A stretch of DNA of 64,000 nucleotides, taken from the NCBI RefSeq assembly GCF_004340525.1, contig NZ_SLWX01000014.1, forward strand, positions 20,776 through 84,775. Direction: 5' to 3'. The notes under the pieces are model-generated. The model was not told the origin of the DNA and did no database searches. It worked only from the letters and a program-made list of their open reading frames with translations. A program made the position numbers and the translations under genes. Source of the DNA: Chromatocurvus halotolerans. GTDB taxonomy: Bacteria; Pseudomonadota; Gammaproteobacteria; Pseudomonadales; Halieaceae. Of this stretch, positions 18,332 to 27,101 are shown piece after piece (the stretch's first letter is position 1; every line of letters begins with the position of its first letter).

Positions 18332-19534
18332 TCACTCCTTGTGGGGGGCTGCCCCTTGTTCTGCCGTTCTCCGGCCCAGCACGGCGTCGTAGACGCCAAG
18401 GTAGGCCCGAACCGTCGTGCTCCAGTCGAATTCGCGTTGAATCCGGTCTTTTGCCGCCGCGCCGTATTGCTGGCGTCTTGCCGGGTGGTCCAGTAATTCC
18501 AGTATAGCCTCGCCCAGCGCCTCCGCGTCGCCTACCGGTACGAGGGTGCCGCTGACCCCGGGCTGCACCAGCTCCGGGTTGCCGCCGATGTCGGTCGCTA
18601 TCACCGGCAGTCCGCTGGCCATGGCCTCCAGCACCGTGTTCGAGATGCCCTCGTTCAGAGAGGGCAACAGAAACACGTCCATCCGTGCCAGCTGGTCCGG
18701 GATGTCGCCGCGATCCCCGGTAAATTCGATCTGCTCGGCAACGCCGCGGGAGAAGGCCTCGGCCTCCAGCGCGGCGCGTTCCGGCCCGTCGCCGACGACT
18801 ATACAGCGAAGCTGCGAGCGTAGCCGAGGGCGGACGGAAATAATGTGCGCGAGCGCACGGATTATCTGGTGCTGATTCTTGACGGTGGCGAGGCGGCCTA
18901 CGGTGCCTATGACTAATGGCGTTGATGGTGCGGTCAGGTCCGAATGGGACCTGACTCCAATTGAGGGGTCAGGTCCCATGCGGGCCTGACCCCTAAGATC
19001 AAATCGCGCCAAATCCACCCCGTTATAAATCTGCACCACCTTGCGTTCGGGAATCCTCACGTCGCCGATCAGCCACCCCCGCAGATCCTGACTCACCGTA
19101 ATGAAGCGGTGTATCAGCGGGCTCAGCCCCCGGCGCAAGCGTCGGTAGGTGCGATTGGTACCGTCGATATCGTTCACATCCCGACCGTGCTCACCGTGCA
19201 CCCGCTTCACCCCGGGCATCACCAGCCCGAGGATGTGTGTCTCCAGCGCCGCCAGGTTGCGGGTGTGCACCACCGCCGGGCGCAGCCGCCGCAGCAGTCG
19301 CCACAGCCGCCAGTACATGCCCCAGTCGTGCCCCGGCCGCTTACGCAATTCATGGATGCTTACATCCGGCGCCGTAATACGACCGGCGAAGGGACCGGAT
19401 TCCGTGAGACAGACAATGGCGTGCCGATAGCGCTCCGGCGGGCAGCGGTTGATAATGTTCACTAGCCCGTTTTCAAGGCCACCCGTACCCAGTGAATAGA
19501 TGATATGGACAATCAGTGGCTGAGCGTTTGTCAC
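18332..19534 (-). CDS. PEP-CTERM/XrtA-associated sugar transferase 2 (GT4)
   Basis: 400 aa, TIGR03088-type glycosyltransferase. VHIIYSLGTGGLENGLVNI opens the fold; RVHGEHGRD and ITVSQDLRGWL are typical; LLPSLNEGISNTVLEAMASG is the donor-binding segment. Residues about 181-201 (from RGQARMGPDP to HSDLT) are encoded by two tandem palindromic repeats at 18933-18993 and look like an in-frame insertion in the linker before the C-terminal domain. ATG 19534 overlaps the xrtA stop by ATGA. It is expected to act on lipid-linked EPS precursors. Confidence 0.9.
   Translation of the reverse strand: MTNAQPLIVHIIYSLGTGGLENGLVNIINRCPPERYRHAIVCLTESGPFAGRITAPDVSIHELRKRPGHDWGMYWRLWRLLRRLRPAVVHTRNLAALETHILGLVMPGVKRVHGEHGRDVNDIDGTNRTYRRLRRGLSPLIHRFITVSQDLRGWLIGDVRIPERKVVQIYNGVDLARFDLRGQARMGPDPSIGVRSHSDLTAPSTPLVIGTVGRLATVKNQHQIIRALAHIISVRPRLRSQLRCIVVGDGPERAALEAEAFSRGVAEQIEFTGDRGDIPDQLARMDVFLLPSLNEGISNTVLEAMASGLPVIATDIGGNPELVQPGVSGTLVPVGDAEALGEAILELLDHPARRQQYGAAAKDRIQREFDWSTTVRAYLGVYDAVLGRRTAEQGAAPHKE
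18933..18993. repeat. Two tandem palindromic repeats inside a glycosyltransferase gene
   Basis: 18933-18955 has GTCAGGTCC and GGACCTGAC arms around a 5-nt loop. 18965-18993 has GGGGTCAGGTCCC against CGGGCCTGACCCC, an 11 of 13 match. The same core occurs at 23572 and 27972. Both units keep the reading frame of the surrounding gene, adding about 20 residues. The spacing and palindromy resemble REP/palindromic elements mobilised in trans by a transposase elsewhere; no transposase is present here. Confidence 0.8.
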
Positions 19535-21132
19535 TGCCGCTCCGCTGCTGCCAGCCCATCCGCCAATACCCTGTCGATACCCTCGCGCTGGGCGGCGGCG
19601 AAGTCGCGCAGACGCGAGGCGGCTGCCGCGACATCCCCTTGCGCGATTGGCGTCAGCAGGTTAATACGAGCACCGAAAACGCCACCCGGCGTGAGTTGTT
19701 CGAGTGCCTCGTAAATCTTCGTGACATACGGATCGGCACTCTCGCGCTCATTCACCCGATACCAGAACCAGCCGAGAAACTCTCTTCCTGACGCCAGGTG
19801 CCGCAGCGTCACCTGCTCTACCTGGGCGAGCTCTGGTGACGGATTTCCCAGACGCTGCCGCGAAAGCACACGCCATTCGCCCTCCGCCGCCGCCCAGCGA
19901 TCCTTCGAGTCCACGAGCTCCGTCCCCTGCGCCTGCTGCAGAAACTGCTGCAGCCACAGGGACACCGTTACGTCATCCCGAACGTAGCTCACATGGCTTT
20001 CTCTCTGCGCCCCGGTAGCCAGCGGTTCCCACGGCATATCCGCCGTCTCTGTCACTGTCCACCCTGGCGGCGGCGCCGGCGCCGCCAGGGGCGCCACCGC
20101 TGCCTTCGCCCCCGCCGCACTCCAGGATGCCGCAAGCGGACCGGAAGCGGCGGCAAGCATCGCCAGCACTGCAGCGATTGCGAGTTTCCCGGCGGCAACT
20201 GACGGCCCGGCGTCTGTCGGGTGCGCCCGCTGTGGACCATGCCCTTCCTGGTCCGCAGCGGGCGCACCCGACAGACCTGTATCCTGATCGGATTCCTGCC
20301 AGAACCCCCCGATCCAGAACAGCAGCAGCATCACTATGCCGAAAAACACCCAGCCATAAATGAGGTGGTCCACCCCGGTCGCCAGCTGCATGTCACTGAG
20401 ATGACCGATCATGACAATGCCGTAGGCCCGAAGGACGTTCGCCACAATCGGGACAATGATGGACGCCAGCACGAACAGCAGGCGCCGCCAGGGACTCCGA
20501 TAGCTGAGATAGGCGTACAACAGGCCCAGCGTGAAAGACGCAATCAGGTAGCGAACGCCGCTGCAGGCTTCCACTACCGACCAGTTGCCCGAAGGCAGCA
20601 TGAAGAACAGGTTCTCGCGGTACACCGGAACGTTACTCAGGCGGATCAGCCAGACGGTGTACTCCGCGGTCAGGTCCATCATCGGCGGTTCCAGCCCCTT
20701 GCCCATGGGCACGGCGAGGAACAGGAAGCCCAGCGGGAACATCAGCGCCCGCACCATCGCAGTCCCCAGAAGCGTCCAGAGCGCGGCTATCAGCACCGAT
20801 ACCACGGCAATCTGCTGAACCACCTGTACGCTCACCAGGTGCGCAATCAGCCAGAGCGCAGCGGCACCCAGCACCATCACCAGCGCGGGATAGCACGGCG
20901 CAACCGGAATCTGCGCCAGCCGAGCACGATCCCGCCACACCAACCACAGACTTATAGGGGCAATCAGGAAACCGTGGGTAAAGGTTTCCGATGCCATCCA
21001 GATGGCGACCATGGAGGCAAAGGTCGGCAGGTAGATTGCCAGCACCGCCAGGCACAGTCCCGCAGCGAGTACGGGAACAGTCAAGCCACGGGTGCCAGGC
21101 ACCTCCTGCGGTGCAGCGGTGGCGAGGGTCAT
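19531..21132 (-). CDS. xrtA: Exosortase A with fused EpsI domain
   Basis: 533 aa. The N-terminal 280 residues form the multi-helix exosortase, a membrane transpeptidase-like protease for PEP-CTERM proteins. Catalytic Cys190 lies in VVEACSGVRYL, Arg235 in ANVLRAYGIV and His256 in GVDHLIYGW. The C-terminal 200 residues are the EpsI-type (DUF3485) periplasmic domain. Residues 286-307, in the linker, are encoded by a 63-bp inverted repeat. ATG 21132 is fixed by an ATGA overlap with sugar transferase 1; an in-frame extension to 21201 is not supported. No PEP-CTERM substrate is encoded in the window. Confidence 0.95.
   Translation of the reverse strand: MTLATAAPQEVPGTRGLTVPVLAAGLCLAVLAIYLPTFASMVAIWMASETFTHGFLIAPISLWLVWRDRARLAQIPVAPCYPALVMVLGAAALWLIAHLVSVQVVQQIAVVSVLIAALWTLLGTAMVRALMFPLGFLFLAVPMGKGLEPPMMDLTAEYTVWLIRLSNVPVYRENLFFMLPSGNWSVVEACSGVRYLIASFTLGLLYAYLSYRSPWRRLLFVLASIIVPIVANVLRAYGIVMIGHLSDMQLATGVDHLIYGWVFFGIVMLLLFWIGGFWQESDQDTGLSGAPAADQEGHGPQRAHPTDAGPSVAAGKLAIAAVLAMLAAASGPLAASWSAAGAKAAVAPLAAPAPPPGWTVTETADMPWEPLATGAQRESHVSYVRDDVTVSLWLQQFLQQAQGTELVDSKDRWAAAEGEWRVLSRQRLGNPSPELAQVEQVTLRHLASGREFLGWFWYRVNERESADPYVTKIYEALEQLTPGGVFGARINLLTPIAQGDVAAAASRLRDFAAAQREGIDRVLADGLAAAERQ
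20213..20275. repeat. Long inverted repeat within xrtA
   Basis: Two 27-bp arms (beginning TCTGTCGGGTGCGCCCGC on the plus strand) are complementary except for one position and enclose a 9-nt loop. The element has a different sequence from the GGTCAGGTCC repeats, but likewise keeps the frame and sits in a linker, between the exosortase and EpsI domains. It would form a very stable hairpin in the mRNA. Confidence 0.8.
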
Positions 21133-22439
21133 GACAGGCCCCTGAGCGACGTTGCAGCGGCGGGCGGGTTGCTTGTTAAGCCAGATGCGGCGAATGCACA
21201 CGTACTGTTCTTCTGAGACGCCGCTTGCTCACCTCGCAGCAATAAGGCCACCTCTGGCAAGTTGTCGTCCCAATTGAACGCGCAGCTGACATACGCCCGC
21301 GCCCGCTCGCCGAGGCCGGCGTGCTCGCCGCGCTGCAGGGCATCCAGGTGGCGGGCGTAGTCGTCCGCGGTCTCCGCCAGTAACAGGTGCTCGCCATCGG
21401 TCGCGTCGATGCCTTCCAGCCCGAGCGCGCTGACTAGTATCGGTTTCGCCATCGCCATGCCTTCCAGCACCTTGTTCTGCACCCCGCGGGCGACGCGCAT
21501 GGGCGCTATCGCCGCGAGGGCGTGCTGCAGGTAGGGGCGTACGTCGGGCACCCTGCCGGTCACGCAGATGCCGGGGCTTTTTCCCAGGGCCTGTACCCTG
21601 TCCGAGGGGTTGCCGCCGACGATGCACAGGCGCAGCGGCTGCGCCTTCTGCAGGGTGGGCAGAATCTTCTCGGCGAAATCCACCACCGCGTCGACATTGG
21701 GCCAGTAGTCCATGGCGCCGGTGAACACCAGAGTCGGCGCACCATCGAAGGGATCGGCCAGGGTTGGGTCAGGCCGGAAATAGTCGGTATCCACGCCGTT
21801 GTTATAGTGACCTACCTTGTGCGCGCTCTCCGGCGCCAGGCGGCGAAACAGCGCGGCCTCGGCGGAGGACACGAACAGACCGTAATCGAACTGGACCGCC
21901 AGGGCACGCTCGCAGTCAAGCAGGCGCTGGCCCTCGCGTCGATACACCCAGCTCAGGGGCCAGGGCTTGTGCACCGAGTACTGCAGCCACTTGTCGGAAT
22001 CCACGTCCACGAAGTCAATCACCTTGCGTGCAATGGCATCGCCCGGCTTGCCACCGGTACTGGGCAGGAACTGGGCCATGGCCGAGGAATAGACCATGGC
22101 GTGGCGTACGTTCTCGCGCTCCGCGCAGCGCGCCACCCAGTCTGCCAGGCCGGCGCCGGCGCTGCGGTAGTAGGGCAGGCTCAGGGCCTCGCCGGTGGCG
22201 AATCCGGTCACGCTGGCCACCGTGGCGCGCCAGGGAATCAGGGGGGCAAAAAAAGTGGTCGCGCACAGCTCTCTTAGCGTCTCGATATGCTGCCAGTCCG
22301 CCGGATCATCGACGAAGGTCGCCAGGTGCACGTCGAACTCCGCCGCCAGGTGGCGCAGCAGGTGCCAGGCGCGGATCTTGTCGCCCTTGTTCGGCGGATA
22401 GGGGATCCGATGGCACAGGAACAGCAGCGGCGGCTTCAC
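21129..22439 (-). CDS. PEP-CTERM/XrtA-associated sugar transferase 1
   Basis: 436 aa, TIGR03087-type glycosyltransferase. LLFLCHRIPYPPNKGDKIRAWHLL at the N-terminus is the family signature, and IAPMRVARGVQNKVLEGMAM is the C-domain donor site. I prefer the GTG at 22439 (KPPLLFLCHR follows), 11 bp after the FemAB-like stop; an upstream GTG at 22499 would overlap that gene by about 50 bp. Its stop overlaps the xrtA start. It probably adds one of the early sugars of the repeat unit in the cytoplasm. Confidence 0.9.
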   Translation of the reverse strand: MKPPLLFLCHRIPYPPNKGDKIRAWHLLRHLAAEFDVHLATFVDDPADWQHIETLRELCATTFFAPLIPWRATVASVTGFATGEALSLPYYRSAGAGLADWVARCAERENVRHAMVYSSAMAQFLPSTGGKPGDAIARKVIDFVDVDSDKWLQYSVHKPWPLSWVYRREGQRLLDCERALAVQFDYGLFVSSAEAALFRRLAPESAHKVGHYNNGVDTDYFRPDPTLADPFDGAPTLVFTGAMDYWPNVDAVVDFAEKILPTLQKAQPLRLCIVGGNPSDRVQALGKSPGICVTGRVPDVRPYLQHALAAIAPMRVARGVQNKVLEGMAMAKPILVSALGLEGIDATDGEHLLLAETADDYARHLDALQRGEHAGLGERARAYVSCAFNWDDNLPEVALLLRGEQAASQKNSTCAFAASGLTSNPPAAATSLRGLS

Positions 22440-22450
22440 CGGATGCCCGC

Positions 22451-23557
22451 TCAGCCGAGGTGCCGCGCCAGCGGCGGCCCCATCAGGTTGGCCAGCCACA
22501 GGGGCAGCTTCTGCCAGGTGTTCACCAACAGGCGGTAGCGCGGGCTGTTGGGGTTGAGGTCCGGCGGCGACTCGGCGGACACCAGGTGGTATTCGTAGGG
22601 AAGCGGCTCGGGGGTGAAGCCCATATTCTTCTTGAAGGCGAAGGGACCGGTGTCGGCCTTGCTGCGCCCGAAGTCGAAGCCGGTGAGCCCCTCGCTGGCG
22701 CTCTCGCGCATCAGTTCCCAGTACAGGAAGTGATTGCAGCCACGGATATCCCGGGCCCGGGTGATGCTGCCGCCGTAGTAGGGCAGTACTTCGCCCTTGA
22801 AGTAGAAGCTCATCACCGCAGCGACGTCTTCGCCCGCCTCTCCTGAGCGATTCGGCGGGTCCAGCAGCATGGCATCGTCCGGCTTGCCTTTGGGCGCGCC
22901 GTCAGCGGCCTGGCGGATCATCAGCACCCGGCAGTCACCGGCGAACTCCTCGCGCAGTATCTGCAGGTAGCGGCGTGAGAACACCGGGGTACCCAGGTTA
23001 CGCACGCTCTCGGCGTAGACGCGGTACAGACGGTCAACGCCAGTGGCGTCCTCCTCGCTGTACAGTCCCTCGCCCAGGGCCTTGCGCAGCATGGCGCGCT
23101 GCCGATTGGGGATTGCCTTGAGGTTGGCAGCGTTGTCTGCTTCCAGGGACTTGCGGAAGGTGTAGTAGAGCTCTTTTGTCGGCCAGTCGCTGCCCGAGGG
23201 TTCGCGGCAGCGCAGTTCCAGGGCGTCCACTTTCTGCGCTTCGGCCAGCGCCATGGCCCTGTCGCGCAGCGCCTGGGCGGCCTGGTCAGAGTTGGCGGCG
23301 ATGCCCCCGTACACACAGAACGGCAGGCTGCACAGGCGATTGCCGGTGAGCACACTGCGCACGGCCGCCAGGGGAAGTATGCCCTCGATGCCGGCATCAC
23401 TTTCGGCGATGAGGAAATAGGCCGTGTGGCCAAAACCCCGACGCAGCACGCGCTGCCAGGCGAAGCGGTGGAAGAAGGTGGTCTGCGGGCAGCTGTGCAC
23501 GAAGGCGTCCCAGGCAGCTTCGTCCTCGGGTTGGGCTTCGCGGACGGTGAGGCTCAC
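22451..23557 (-). CDS. FemAB-like XrtA-associated protein
   Basis: 368 aa, GNAT-fold protein of the FemAB/TIGR03019 type. HSCPQTTFFHRFAWQRVLRRGFGH opens it; MSFYFKGEVLPYYGGSI and FGRSKADTGPFAFKKNMGF are family motifs. Such proteins transfer an amino acid or acyl group onto a sugar or peptide; the substrate here is unknown. About 25 residues near 215-240 (DGAPKGKPDD to SGEAGED) look like an insertion before the conserved VAAVMSFYF strand. GTG 23557 overlaps the deacetylase stop (GTGA). Confidence 0.88.
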   Translation of the reverse strand: MSLTVREAQPEDEAAWDAFVHSCPQTTFFHRFAWQRVLRRGFGHTAYFLIAESDAGIEGILPLAAVRSVLTGNRLCSLPFCVYGGIAANSDQAAQALRDRAMALAEAQKVDALELRCREPSGSDWPTKELYYTFRKSLEADNAANLKAIPNRQRAMLRKALGEGLYSEEDATGVDRLYRVYAESVRNLGTPVFSRRYLQILREEFAGDCRVLMIRQAADGAPKGKPDDAMLLDPPNRSGEAGEDVAAVMSFYFKGEVLPYYGGSITRARDIRGCNHFLYWELMRESASEGLTGFDFGRSKADTGPFAFKKNMGFTPEPLPYEYHLVSAESPPDLNPNSPRYRLLVNTWQKLPLWLANLMGPPLARHLG

Positions 23558-24489
23558 GGGTTCGCCCCTGTGGGGTCAGGTCCCAGTGGGACCTGACCCC
23601 GTTGGGAACCCCTGATCTGGGTGGCGAACACCCGATCCATCCTGTCCCACGCGAAATCGGTCAACAGGGATTCGATACGCGAATGCATGCGCGACAGGTT
23701 GAGGTAATGGCGGAAGCGGGTTTTCAGCGGCAGTCCCTGCGGCCGCGGCTGCTCCGGATCGATTTCCCAGGGGTGGAAATAGAACAGCCCACTCTGTCCT
23801 TCGACGTTGTTGATATGGCGCAGCGCCCAGCGCGAGACGACATAGGGGTAGAGCCGGAACCAGCCGCCACCGCCGCAGTTGATGTTGCGACCCGGCAGGG
23901 CCAGCGTGGTCACGGGAATTTCGGTGAGTCGCCCATCAGCCGCGGAGAAGGCAAAGCGCGGCGCCTCGGGCATGCCGTAAAGATCGTGACTGATGGGGAC
24001 GATGCTCGAACTGTAGTGATAGCCGGCGTCGGCCAGGGCATCGTGGGCCCAGAGGTTGTCGGCGCCAATGGAGTAGCTGGCAGCTCGGTAGCCCAGCACC
24101 GCGCAACCCCCGAGGTCCTCCAGCAGCGTGCGGGTACGGCGAATGTCGTCGGCAAAGTCCTGCGGTGATTGGGTGTTGGCCCGGGTATGCTGCCAGCCGT
24201 GGCTGGCCAGTTCGTGACCGGCATCAACGATGCGCCGCACCATGGTCGGCTCGCGCTCCGCCACCCAGCCCAGGGTAAAAAAGGTCGCATTGACGCCATG
24301 CTGGTCAAACAGTTCCAGAATACGATCCATGTTCGCCGCCACCCGCCGCGGGCGCGTGTCCCACTCGGCGCGGCCCACGTGCTGCTCGAAGGCCGAGACC
24401 TGGAAGTAATCCTCCACGTCCACGGTCATGGCGTTCAGGCGCGGCGCGCTTGTCTTCATGGGGTGGTCCATGGGGTTCATACGTTTCAC
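23554..24489 (-). CDS. XrtA-system polysaccharide deacetylase (DUF3473)
   Basis: 311 aa, TIGR03006-type. AMTVDVEDYFQVSAFE carries the catalytic Asp pair, GHELASHGWQHTR the His ligands, and SIVPISHDLYGMPEAPRF plus FYFHPWEIDPEQPR are hallmarks of the exosortase-associated subgroup. The last 15 or so residues (QRGQVPLGPDPTGANP) come from a palindromic repeat at 23572-23600, so the native C-terminus has been altered. GTG 24489 overlaps the wecB stop (GTGA); an internal ATG lies 9 bp later. It probably deacetylates an N-acetyl sugar in the EPS. Confidence 0.92.
   Translation of the reverse strand: MKRMNPMDHPMKTSAPRLNAMTVDVEDYFQVSAFEQHVGRAEWDTRPRRVAANMDRILELFDQHGVNATFFTLGWVAEREPTMVRRIVDAGHELASHGWQHTRANTQSPQDFADDIRRTRTLLEDLGGCAVLGYRAASYSIGADNLWAHDALADAGYHYSSSIVPISHDLYGMPEAPRFAFSAADGRLTEIPVTTLALPGRNINCGGGGWFRLYPYVVSRWALRHINNVEGQSGLFYFHPWEIDPEQPRPQGLPLKTRFRHYLNLSRMHSRIESLLTDFAWDRMDRVFATQIRGSQRGQVPLGPDPTGANP
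23572..23600. repeat. Perfect palindromic repeat at a deacetylase/FemAB junction
   Basis: GGGGTCAGGTCCC and GGGACCTGACCCC arms (13 bp, perfect) surround a 3-nt loop. The element encodes the tail of the deacetylase and ends 15 nt before its stop codon, which overlaps the FemAB-like start. It is the cleanest copy of the three-locus GGTCAGGTCC family in the window. Confidence 0.88.
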
Positions 24490-25601
24490 AGCCGCTCCAG
24501 CAGCGCCCGCACAATGCGCTCGGCGGCGTGACCATCCCAGCCCTCGGGCTGGCGTCCGGCCTTGTCATGACCGTCGCGCACCGCCGCCCAGGCCTCGCGA
24601 ATCGCCGCCGGGTCCGTGCCCACCACGCTGTTGGTGCCGCATTCCACAGTAATCGGTCGCTCCGTGCTCTCACGCAGGGTGATGCAGGGCACGCCCAGGG
24701 CCGTGGTCTCTTCCTGAATGCCGCCAGAGTCCGTGAACACCACCCGCGCCTCGCGCATCAAACCGAGCATTTCGCGATAGCCCTGGGGTGGCAGCAGCGT
24801 GATCCCGGCGTCGACAAGCCGCGCCTCCAACCCTGCATCCGCCAGACGCGATCGGGTGCGTGGATGCACCGGGAACACCAGCGGCAGTTCGGTGCTGATC
24901 TCGATCAGCACCTGCACCAGGCGCGCGAGAGTCTCAGGCTCATCGACATTGGACGGGCGATGCAGGGTGAGTAGGCCATAATCGCCCGTCGCGTTATTCC
25001 CCGCCGCCGCACGGGTGCTGGCTGCAGGCACGGCCTCGGACAGGTTGTACATCAACGTATCAATCATCACATTGCCCGCGAAAACCACCTTCTCCGCGGC
25101 GATGCCCTCGCCGGTGAGGTTGGTAAGCGCTGTACGTTCGGTGGTAAACAGCAGGTCGGAAATCTGGTCGGTGAGAATGCGGTTGATCTCTTCCGGCATG
25201 GCGCGATCGCCGCTGCGCAGGCCCGCCTCCACATGCACAATGGGAATGCCCTTCTTCACCGCCACCAGCGCGCAGGCAATGGTGGAATTGACGTCGCCCA
25301 CCACCAGTACGGCGTCCGGCTGATGCGCGTTCAGCACCGACTCAAAGCGCAGCATGATGTTGGCCGTCTGCTCGGTATGGCTGCCGGAGCCCACGCCCAG
25401 GTCCACGTCCGGCTCGGGAATGTGCAGCTGCTCGAAAAACGAGGCCTTCATGGCCGCATCATAATGCTGGCCCGTGTGAACCAGCGTGGCACGCAGGCCC
25501 TCGGTGGCTGCGACTGCACGCATGATGGGGGCAATCTTCATGAAATTGGGCCGGGCACCGACCACACACACAATGTGCCGCTGTGTTGCTTTCAACGTCA
25601 T
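24486..25601 (-). CDS. wecB: UDP-N-acetylglucosamine 2-epimerase (non-hydrolysing)
   Basis: 371 aa, full length for WecB/MnaA. VCVVGARPNFMKIAPIMRA starts the GT-B-like fold; VHVEAGLRSGDRAMPEE, LTLHRPSNVDEPE and VFTDSGGIQEETTALG are the substrate-site motifs. It interconverts UDP-GlcNAc and UDP-ManNAc in the cytoplasm and so supplies an activated amino sugar for the EPS. It lies 9 bp after the outer-membrane protein gene and overlaps the deacetylase start. Confidence 0.93.
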   Translation of the reverse strand: MTLKATQRHIVCVVGARPNFMKIAPIMRAVAATEGLRATLVHTGQHYDAAMKASFFEQLHIPEPDVDLGVGSGSHTEQTANIMLRFESVLNAHQPDAVLVVGDVNSTIACALVAVKKGIPIVHVEAGLRSGDRAMPEEINRILTDQISDLLFTTERTALTNLTGEGIAAEKVVFAGNVMIDTLMYNLSEAVPAASTRAAAGNNATGDYGLLTLHRPSNVDEPETLARLVQVLIEISTELPLVFPVHPRTRSRLADAGLEARLVDAGITLLPPQGYREMLGLMREARVVFTDSGGIQEETTALGVPCITLRESTERPITVECGTNSVVGTDPAAIREAWAAVRDGHDKAGRQPEGWDGHAAERIVRALLERL

Positions 25602-25610
25602 CCAGAATCC

Positions 25611-27101
25611 TTAAAAGCGGTAGCGCAGGTTCAGATCGATGCGATTTTCAGTAAAGGTAAAGACATCGGTGTTCGCATCCTGGTTGGTGTACTGGTAACG
25701 CAGGGTCAGGGTGGTGTCATTGCCCAGGGTGCGGGACAGGCCCAGGCTTCCGGTCCAGGCCGTCAGCTCCTGGCCGAACAGGCCGATGCTCTGGTCATCG
25801 CCCTCGTTTTCCCGCCAGCCAACCCGCAGATCGGTCGACGTCTGCGGGCCGAGCTGGCGGGTCAACGTGATGGCCGCACTGCGGAAGGTCAGGCCGGCGC
25901 CAGTCTCGAACTGGGTCTGCCTCGACTCTCTCACGTCAAGGCCAATGCCGGTGCGCCGCGCCTGGAATCCCCAGTTCAGGGCCAGGGTTTCGTTCTCTAT
26001 TGGGCCCTGGCCGATAAAGGTATTGCGGCCGGCTCTGCCGAGGGGCTGACCGGGCAGATCCTCGATATCCGAAAGACGATCACCGCGGTCGACGGCCTGG
26101 CCGCGAAGATCTCGCGGCAGATTAATAGCGCGAAGATAGCTCGCGCTGAACTCCGAGCGTTTGTGCCGATAGCTGATATTCACCCGCGGCGTGGTGCCGA
26201 AAAAACGCTCACCATAGCCGGCGGCCACGCTTACCCGGGCATTCGGTGTCCAGGTGAAGCCGGCGTCCCAGAAGGTGCCGTCGATATCGTCATCAAGACT
26301 GACAAACTCGTTGAATTCCTCGCCGCCGCGGGCGTCGAGGGAGAGCACGCTGTTGATGCGCAGCGTGGCGGTGGCGGCAACCGTGGCGAACTCGACGTCA
26401 AAGCCCGGCTGCAGATTACTATCGTCAAACTCGACCTTGCTGTAGCTGCCGTCCACTCCCAGCGCCAGACGCGCTGCGGCGGGGTCGGTACCCAGGCTGG
26501 CCTGGGCGCTGTTCTGCGTGCTGTCACCGATCTGCCCAATCGCGTTGTACTGCTCGTTGTAGTTGTAGCGGGCACTGAAGCGACCGCTGTCTCCAATGCG
26601 CCTCTGGCTGCGCGCGCCAACGCCATAGCGATAGGTGATGTTGGTATTCTCGCGGGCGTTGATGGCGTTTTCGCCGCCCCCGGCGAAGGGATTGATGGGG
26701 TTCTGTCCGGCAAAGCCCGTGGCCTCCACCGTCAGCCAGTCGCGTATCAGCTCCAGGTCGCTGTTGAGGTTAATGCTGGGCACCACCGATTCCCGGTTGG
26801 TCAGGAACTGGCCCTGACCGGCAGCACAGTCGATATTGCTCTCGCCGATGCTGTTGAGCTCCACCCCGGCACGAAGATTCATGTTGAAGCGGCCACCGCT
26901 GCCGTTCACGGCAACGTCCGGGCGAGCGGTACCTACCCACTGCCCTTTCTTGTCGAGGTCCGACAGGCAGATGTTGTCGGTGTAGTAGGTGCCGACGGCG
27001 AGCCCGGCTTCCCGGGTCCACTCCCCCGCCTGTGCCGGCATTCCGGACAATATCGCTGGCAGAGTCGCCGCCAGCGCGGTTGCCAGTGCGAGCCGCTTCA
27101 C
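25611..27101 (-). CDS. PEP-CTERM-system outer-membrane protein (TIGR03016-type)
   Basis: 496 aa with a signal peptide (KRLALATALAATLPAILSGMPAQA). The rest is an alternating, aromatic-rich pattern ending in a terminal Phe (LNLRYRF), typical of a beta-barrel. GLAVGTYYTDNICLSDLD near the N-terminus is typical of the TIGR03016 family, which always accompanies exosortase A EPS loci. It may form the outer-membrane exit for the polymer. ATG 27101 overlaps the kinase stop by ATGA. Confidence 0.9.
   Translation of the reverse strand: MKRLALATALAATLPAILSGMPAQAGEWTREAGLAVGTYYTDNICLSDLDKKGQWVGTARPDVAVNGSGGRFNMNLRAGVELNSIGESNIDCAAGQGQFLTNRESVVPSINLNSDLELIRDWLTVEATGFAGQNPINPFAGGGENAINARENTNITYRYGVGARSQRRIGDSGRFSARYNYNEQYNAIGQIGDSTQNSAQASLGTDPAAARLALGVDGSYSKVEFDDSNLQPGFDVEFATVAATATLRINSVLSLDARGGEEFNEFVSLDDDIDGTFWDAGFTWTPNARVSVAAGYGERFFGTTPRVNISYRHKRSEFSASYLRAINLPRDLRGQAVDRGDRLSDIEDLPGQPLGRAGRNTFIGQGPIENETLALNWGFQARRTGIGLDVRESRQTQFETGAGLTFRSAAITLTRQLGPQTSTDLRVGWRENEGDDQSIGLFGQELTAWTGSLGLSRTLGNDTTLTLRYQYTNQDANTDVFTFTENRIDLNLRYRF

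Noticed and set aside
16804..18507. 567-codon frame opposite the amidotransferase
   Set aside because: The amidotransferase has a catalytic Cys2 and full motifs on the other strand; the antisense frame has none.
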